From: Hyaloscypha bicolor E
Taxonomy: Eukaryota; Ascomycota; Leotiomycetes; Helotiales; Hyaloscyphaceae
Direction: 5' to 3'
Assembly (NCBI RefSeq): GCF_002865645.1
Contig: NW_020194557.1
Span: forward strand, 620,001-684,000
Length of the DNA stretch: 64,000 nucleotides
Part shown: in pieces, positions 59,001 through 64,000 of the stretch
How the letters are laid out: each line of letters opens with the position of its first letter
Position numbering within the stretch: position 1 is the stretch's first letter
The notes under the pieces: model-generated
What the model was told of the DNA's origin: nothing
The model's input: the letters and a program-made list of their open reading frames with translations, nothing else
Databases searched by the model: none
Translations under genes and position numbers: made by a program

Positions 59001-60780
59001 AAAGGTAATTCTTGAGGTTTATAAAAAGCTCTCTTATCTTTAGGATAAAGACCTAGTAAAGGAGATCCGGATAGTTAATTACTTACTACCTATTTAAAAG
59101 GTAATCTATAATCTTAGGCTAGTATAGGTTAGCTATAAATATAATAAAGAAACTTGGCTTACCAAAGTATTATATAATAGCTATCGAGTCTTAAAAGAGC
59201 TATTATATAAAGCAATTACTACTTATAAAGCTTAATAGGAAAATAAAGTAATAGCTAATATTACTTATATAAATGTCTTTATAAATTAGAGTATTTATAA
59301 ATCCCGTATAGATATCCGTATAAATATTCTACTAGTATAAATAGAGCTAGTTAAGTAAGGTTATCTTATAGGTAATATATATATTAATAATATATTACTA
59401 GAAGAGGCGGCTAGTATAAAAGAATAGGGAGAAGGCTAAATAGATATAAAGGTAATACTAGTAAAAGGCCTATTACTTAAGCTATATTTACTAGCGGGTC
59501 CCGGTATAGTTCTATAACTATAACTTGTAGTACTAGCCCGGGTTATTATATAAAAAGAATAAGATATAATAAAGTAGTATATATATTATATATATAATAT
59601 TAACTATATATAGCTATAGATACTTGCGGCCTGCCTTATGAACTATTAGTACCAGATTATAGTAGCTTATATTCATATACTTATCCGGAATAAGAATAGT
59701 AACCTTATTATTTATAAGGAGGTTCTTATAATAATAATCCGTATCTGACTTGAGAATCAAGTATATTTATAGGTTAAGTAAGATCCGGAAATCGGTTTAC
59801 TAGCTTATAAGATACTTATAGGCCATCTTATAGACTATAATAAACGGGTTATAGTTTATAAGTATATCCGTAAGCTATAAAAAGACTATATAATCTAAGT
59901 AAGGAAAGTTAGTAGCCTATATATTAGTTATAAAGAGCGGGTTATAGAAGAAGAGCTATATAAAAGAGGATTTGGTATATATAATAAGCTATAGCAGGCC
60001 TTGGAAATAGAAGAGCTTGCTATAGATCTAAAAGTACTAGATCCTATAGGAGAAGTTAATTCGGGTATTCTTCTTATAGCTAATTAATATAAAGGCAAAG
60101 GTATAGTTATATATCTGGATATTTATCCGGAAGGCCCGGTAGAGCAGGTTATTACCTATAAAGAGATAAGAGAGATATAAAGGAGGCTTGCGGATTAGAG
60201 GAAATACTATATTACCCTTCTTATAATAGGCCTTAAAATAATTATCCGTATAACTAAAATAGAGGGCTTTATAAGCTATATAGTAAGCTATAAGCGGACC
60301 GGTTATATATACGGGAGCTGGCCGGAAGCAGGAAAGGAAGGCAGGAGGCCATATAAGAAGTAGGTCGGCAGGAGAATTCTTTATAATATAAACGGGAGCC
60401 GTAATAGACGGTTAATAGATCTATTACTGGTATTATAAGGCTGGCTCGTTTATAGTAATATCCGTAATTAACTATTATTATTACCAGAAGATAGGAAGGG
60501 TATTCGGATCGAGTTCTTATAAGGCAGGGTACCGCTGGGTACGATTAGTAGCTAACCGGGCCTATTAACTAGTTAGTCAAGCCAGAAAAAGGGGGAAATA
60601 CAAACTTAATAGTAATTATAGCTCTTATATACCTTAGTCCGTTCCGTAATAAAGTCAGAAGCAGGCCGATTTTGCTTATAGGCAGTATAAAAGCAGGGAG
60701 GATCTATAGTAATAAAGAGAAGAAAGAGAGAAGAGTAATATAAGATCAGGTTTTTTTTTCTTAGTACTTTCTACAGAACT
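56051..60780. mobile_element. RIP-mutated transposable element, unclassified
   Basis: About 4.7 kb in which CpA and TpG are almost missing while CpG and CpC survive (CCGG, GGCCC and CCCGG words are frequent), and TpA is extremely common. Long stretches can be read in one + frame interrupted almost only by TAG/TAA (for example 58400-58850 and 59860-60300), as expected of a former coding element whose Gln and Trp codons became stops. I could not assign a reverse transcriptase, integrase or transposase signature. It is flanked by hairpin repeats B and C. Confidence 0.7.
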
Positions 60781-60783
60781 ACT

Positions 60784-61039
60784 AGCTTAAGAATTCCCTT
60801 CCGAGCTTTAAAAAATCATAATAAAAGCCTCTTGTATTCCAGAACTACTCAAATACAGAATAAGGTACTTGAGCTTCTTCTCTCTAATCCCTAGCTAAGT
60901 ACTAAGGATTTGGATATAATTGTATTCCGATATGCGATTCTCCAGAACAGGGTAATTCTGGCGTTCCTTATATAACTAGTATTTTTCAGGAAGCCTTCCG
61001 AGCCAACCGCTTAGGGTGGCCTAAATATAGGACAATATA
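60784..61039. repeat. 255-bp direct repeat, copy 1 (more mutated)
   Basis: It matches 63499-63757 in the same orientation over about 255 bp (shared words GAGCTTTAAAAAATC, TCTAATCCCTAGCTAAG, GTATTTTTCAGGAAGCC). Differences are mostly C-to-T or G-to-A relative to copy 2, for example ATAATTGTATTCC here against GCAATCGCGTTCC there. Confidence 0.88.
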
Positions 61040-61050
61040 GAGAAGATAAT

Positions 61051-61100
61051 AAAATTATTACTAGCGGCCCTATGCAAGCTCCGGGGCTAGTAATAATTTT
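61051..61100. repeat. Hairpin repeat, copy C
   Basis: The inner stem 61051-61064 pairs perfectly with 61087-61100 around CGGCCCTATGCAAGCTCCGG. The right flank (CCCTAAACTCGTCCCGAGTA) matches copy B, but the left outer stem is absent. The left stem instead belongs to the end of the 255-bp direct repeat. Confidence 0.8.
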
Positions 61101-63498
61101 GCCCTAAACTCGTCCCGAGTAGCTTTAAATAATATCTCTTAGTAATAAACTCTTTATAAATTATATAAGAAAGAAAATAGCTAATAAATATATAAAATTA
61201 CTTATAAATAAGCTAAGAATATTCTTTTAGTTTATATATAATATTAATATAATTTATTTAAATATTAAGTTTAATAAAATAAAAATTTAAAATATTATTT
61301 AATATATAAATACTTTAAATAAATAAGTTTAAAAAACCAAAGAAAATTAATTTAAAATAATAAAAGTTTATTAAGCTTTATATAATATTTTTGCTTTTAA
61401 TAAATAATTTAAATTATATATTTCTTAAATTTCTTATATAATATATTATTTAATTAATTTATAAAACTCTTTTTTATATTATATTATATTTTTAAATAAT
61501 TAATTTTATAAATTCTTAAACTTTAAACTTAATATAATTTATTTAAATTATTAATTATATATTTTATTTATATATATAATAACTTATATTTATAAACCTT
61601 TATTTAATATATTAAATTTAGTTTATTTTTATTTTTTATTTCTAATATAAATTATATAAAGAAATTAACTAAAATTTATAATAAGAAATAATATTTATTT
61701 TATAAACCTTTTTTAGTTTTTTCTTTTCTTTTATATTCTTTGAAATTTTAAGTTTAATTAAATTTATATATTATTAAAATATTTAATATAATAAAAATTA
61801 TAATAAATCTAAATTTAAAATATTATTTAATATATAAATTTATTTCAAATTAAATACTTATATATTAAAAACTTTTTTATAATTATAATTATATAAAAGA
61901 ATATTAAAACTCTTAATAATATAAATTTAATAAAACTAATTTTTATAATATAAGTACTTTAAATAAAAACTAAAGAATATTAATTTAAAATTTTAACTTA
62001 AATATATATAAATTATTTAATAAAAATAATTTATTTATATTAAATAATATTTTTCTTTAATTTTTTCTAAATATAAAAATAAATTTTAATAAATCTTTTA
62101 ATATTTTTAAAAAGTAAAAGCTATTATATTATATATAAAATAATTTAATAATTTAAGTTATTTATAAGTTTTTAAATTAAATTATTATTAAAAGTTAATA
62201 TAAGTTTTCTTTAATATAAGATATTTATATAAGTTTATTTTAAGAGAAATCTTTAAATATAAAATAATAATTTCATATATATATAAAGGATTTTAATTAA
62301 TATCTATTTTTATATAATCTTTTTTAAAAGAGCTTTCTAAAAACTTTATATTATTAAATATATTAAAAATATAAATTATTTTAATAAGGGTTTTAGTATT
62401 CTAATATCTATTATATAATTAATAATATTTTTATAAATTAATAAAATAAAATTAAATATAATTTATAAATTTCTTATATTTTTTATTTTTCTTATATAAT
62501 ATATTACTTAATTAATTTATAATAAACTTTTTTTAATTAATTTAATTTTATAAATTCTTAAATTTTAAATTTAATATAATTTCTTTAAAGTATTAAAATT
62601 ATTAATTATATAAATATTAAAGTCTTAAATTTATTAATTATATATATTAATTATTTATATATATATAAGAACTTATATTTATAAATTAATTTATTTTTAT
62701 TTTTTATTTCTAATAAAAACTATATAAAAGAATTAATTAAAATTTATAAAAAGTCTTTTTTAATTATAAAAGAAATAATATTATTCTTATAAAGCTTTCT
62801 TAAATTTTTCTTTTTTTATATTCTTTTCTAAGCCTTATTTATATTATTATAGCTCTTATTTATATATATATAAAATTCTTTTTATAAATTCTTATAGCTT
62901 TATTTATATATATAAAGCTTTTTTTTCTTTTTTATAAGCTTTTTTAAATCTTATTTATATTTATAAAATTCTTTTATAAACTATTATTTTCCTTATTTTT
63001 ATTTATAAGCTTTTTTAAGCTTTACTTACCTTTAAAAGTTCCTTATTAATTATACTTTATTTATAATTTCTTCTTAGCTTTTAATTATATTTATAAAGCT
63101 TTTTCTTTCTTTTTATAAATTATTATAGCTTTTTCTCTTACTTATAATTTCTTTTAAACTATTTTATAAGCTTATAAAGCTTCCTCTTTCCTTATATAAA
63201 CCCCTATAGTCTTACTCTATAATATATAAGAATTCGGCTTATAGTATAGCTAGCTAGACTAAAAGATTATAGTATTTACTATATAGTAAATATACCTAAT
63301 TATAATTAAATGGCTAGATTATAGTTATGTAACCGCAATTAACTATAAGCCACATACTAATACACGTTACATACTCTTACTTATAAAGCTCTCTCTTATA
63401 CCCGTAGAACTTCCCTTAAGCTCGCACGGCATGCAATATGCGAAAGTTTTAATATTCCTTACGTGACTTGTATTTTTAGGGAGTCCCGAGAGCTAGCC
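61101..63498. repeat. Extremely AT-rich decayed block
   Basis: About 2.4 kb of nearly pure A/T sequence without frames, lying between the two 255-bp direct repeats. Internal similar stretches (around 61400-61640 and 62460-62720) suggest an old internal duplication. Element class cannot be read. Confidence 0.7.
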
Positions 63499-63757
63499 AG
63501 AGCCTTGAGAATTCCCCCCCGAGCTTTAAAAAATCGCAAGAAAAGCCCCTCGCATTCCAGAACTACTAAAATAGAGAGAAAGGCACTTGAGCTTCTCCTC
63601 TCTAATCCCTAGCTAAGCGCTAAGGATTTGGATGCAATCGCGTTCCGATATGCGATTTCCTAGAAGGGGGAGATTCTGGTATTCCTCACGTGACCCGTAT
63701 TTTTCAGGAAGCCCCGGGAGCCAACCGCTTAAGGGTAGTCCAAACGTAGCTCAATAT
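63499..63757. repeat. 255-bp direct repeat, copy 2 (less mutated)
   Basis: The better preserved partner of 60784-61039; it still carries CpG and CpA sites lost in copy 1 (for example CCTCACGTGACCCGT). The pair could be LTRs of a decayed retrotransposon or two insertions of one element. No target duplication was identified. Confidence 0.88.
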
Positions 63758-64000
63758 AAAGAAGTGAAGGAAAATTATCTAGCTATCTTTAAGGCCCAGA
63801 TATATATTATAGCAGGAAAAATTAAAGATAATTTAAATAGAATCTAGTAAAACTATAAGTTTCTAGGCTCTTTTACTATTAGAACTAGTATAGAATACTA
63901 GTTTATTTGTATTATTAATAAATTAATAATAGTAAATAGGTTTGCTAATATAGAAAAAGAAATAAAGAAATAGCTATTGAGAAACTATATTAGAAAGAAT
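63758..64000. repeat. AT-rich sequence at right window edge
   Basis: A return to TA-rich decayed sequence with no gene. A short frame that begins inside copy 2 of the direct repeat runs into it and is not considered coding. Confidence 0.5.

Noticed and set aside
56051..60780. Assignment of the decayed element to a named superfamily
   Set aside because: Reading through the stops gives coding-like text, but no reverse transcriptase, integrase, helicase or transposase motif was convincing.
63632..63847. 71-codon + frame at the right end
   Set aside because: It starts inside the 255-bp direct repeat and runs into decayed AT-rich sequence.
1..64000. CRISPR array, bacterial operons or rRNA genes
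   Set aside because: No regularly spaced repeats with unique spacers and no rRNA-like sequence were seen; the gene structure is fungal.

Overview
The window looks like nuclear DNA of a filamentous ascomycete (Pezizomycotina). Genes carry short introns of about 47-130 nt with GT..AG borders and CTAAT/CTGAC-type branch sites. Conserved fungal genes are present: a Dsc2/DscB-like rhomboid pseudoprotease, a dehydrodolichyl diphosphate synthase and an ING-family PHD protein. Large blocks show the CpA-to-TpA decay typical of repeat-induced point mutation (RIP). The class cannot be fixed from sequence alone; Leotiomycetes or a relative would fit.

Layout. 1-0.55 kb is the edge of an AT-rich decayed repeat. 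1.3-7.45 kb holds two broken genes on the + strand, a caspase-like (C14) peptidase and a cellular RNA-dependent RNA polymerase, separated by an inverted-repeat element. 8.5-18.0 kb is a healthy core island with four intact genes: the rhomboid-like membrane protein, a divergent cis-prenyltransferase, the ING/PHD protein and an F-box/LRR protein. 18-50.8 kb is accessory DNA. It holds an intact HeLo-like/WW-like protein, a multi-exon phosphoesterase (phospholipase C type) cut by a hAT-like element with a clean 8-bp target duplication, a broken multicopper oxidase, the remnant of an NLR/STAND gene that appears to have lost its NACHT core, a zinc-finger fragment, a solo LTR with a 5-bp target duplication, an intact DUF6594 membrane protein with internal 21-residue repeats, a double retropepsin-like protein and a broken OTT_1508-type deaminase gene. 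Several small inverted-repeat (MITE-like) elements lie between them. 50.8-64 kb is an almost gene-free AT-rich block made of decayed transposons.

How it fits together. The core genes serve ER protein quality control, dolichol synthesis, chromatin and probably ubiquitin ligation. The accessory genes belong largely to families tied to fungal self/non-self recognition, programmed cell death and RNA silencing (caspase-like, RdRP, HeLo-like, NLR, deaminase). Most of them are dead: at least ten in-frame stops can each be explained by one CpA-to-TpA change on one strand or the other, and they are accompanied by a few frameshifts and insertions. The intact core genes show none. This pattern suggests low-density RIP-type mutation reaching low-copy or duplicated accessory genes near heavily mutated repeats.

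The most unusual structure is a hairpin present at three sites (455-546, 55957-56043, 61051-61100). Its loop is conserved, while its stem sequence differs between copies in a compensating way.
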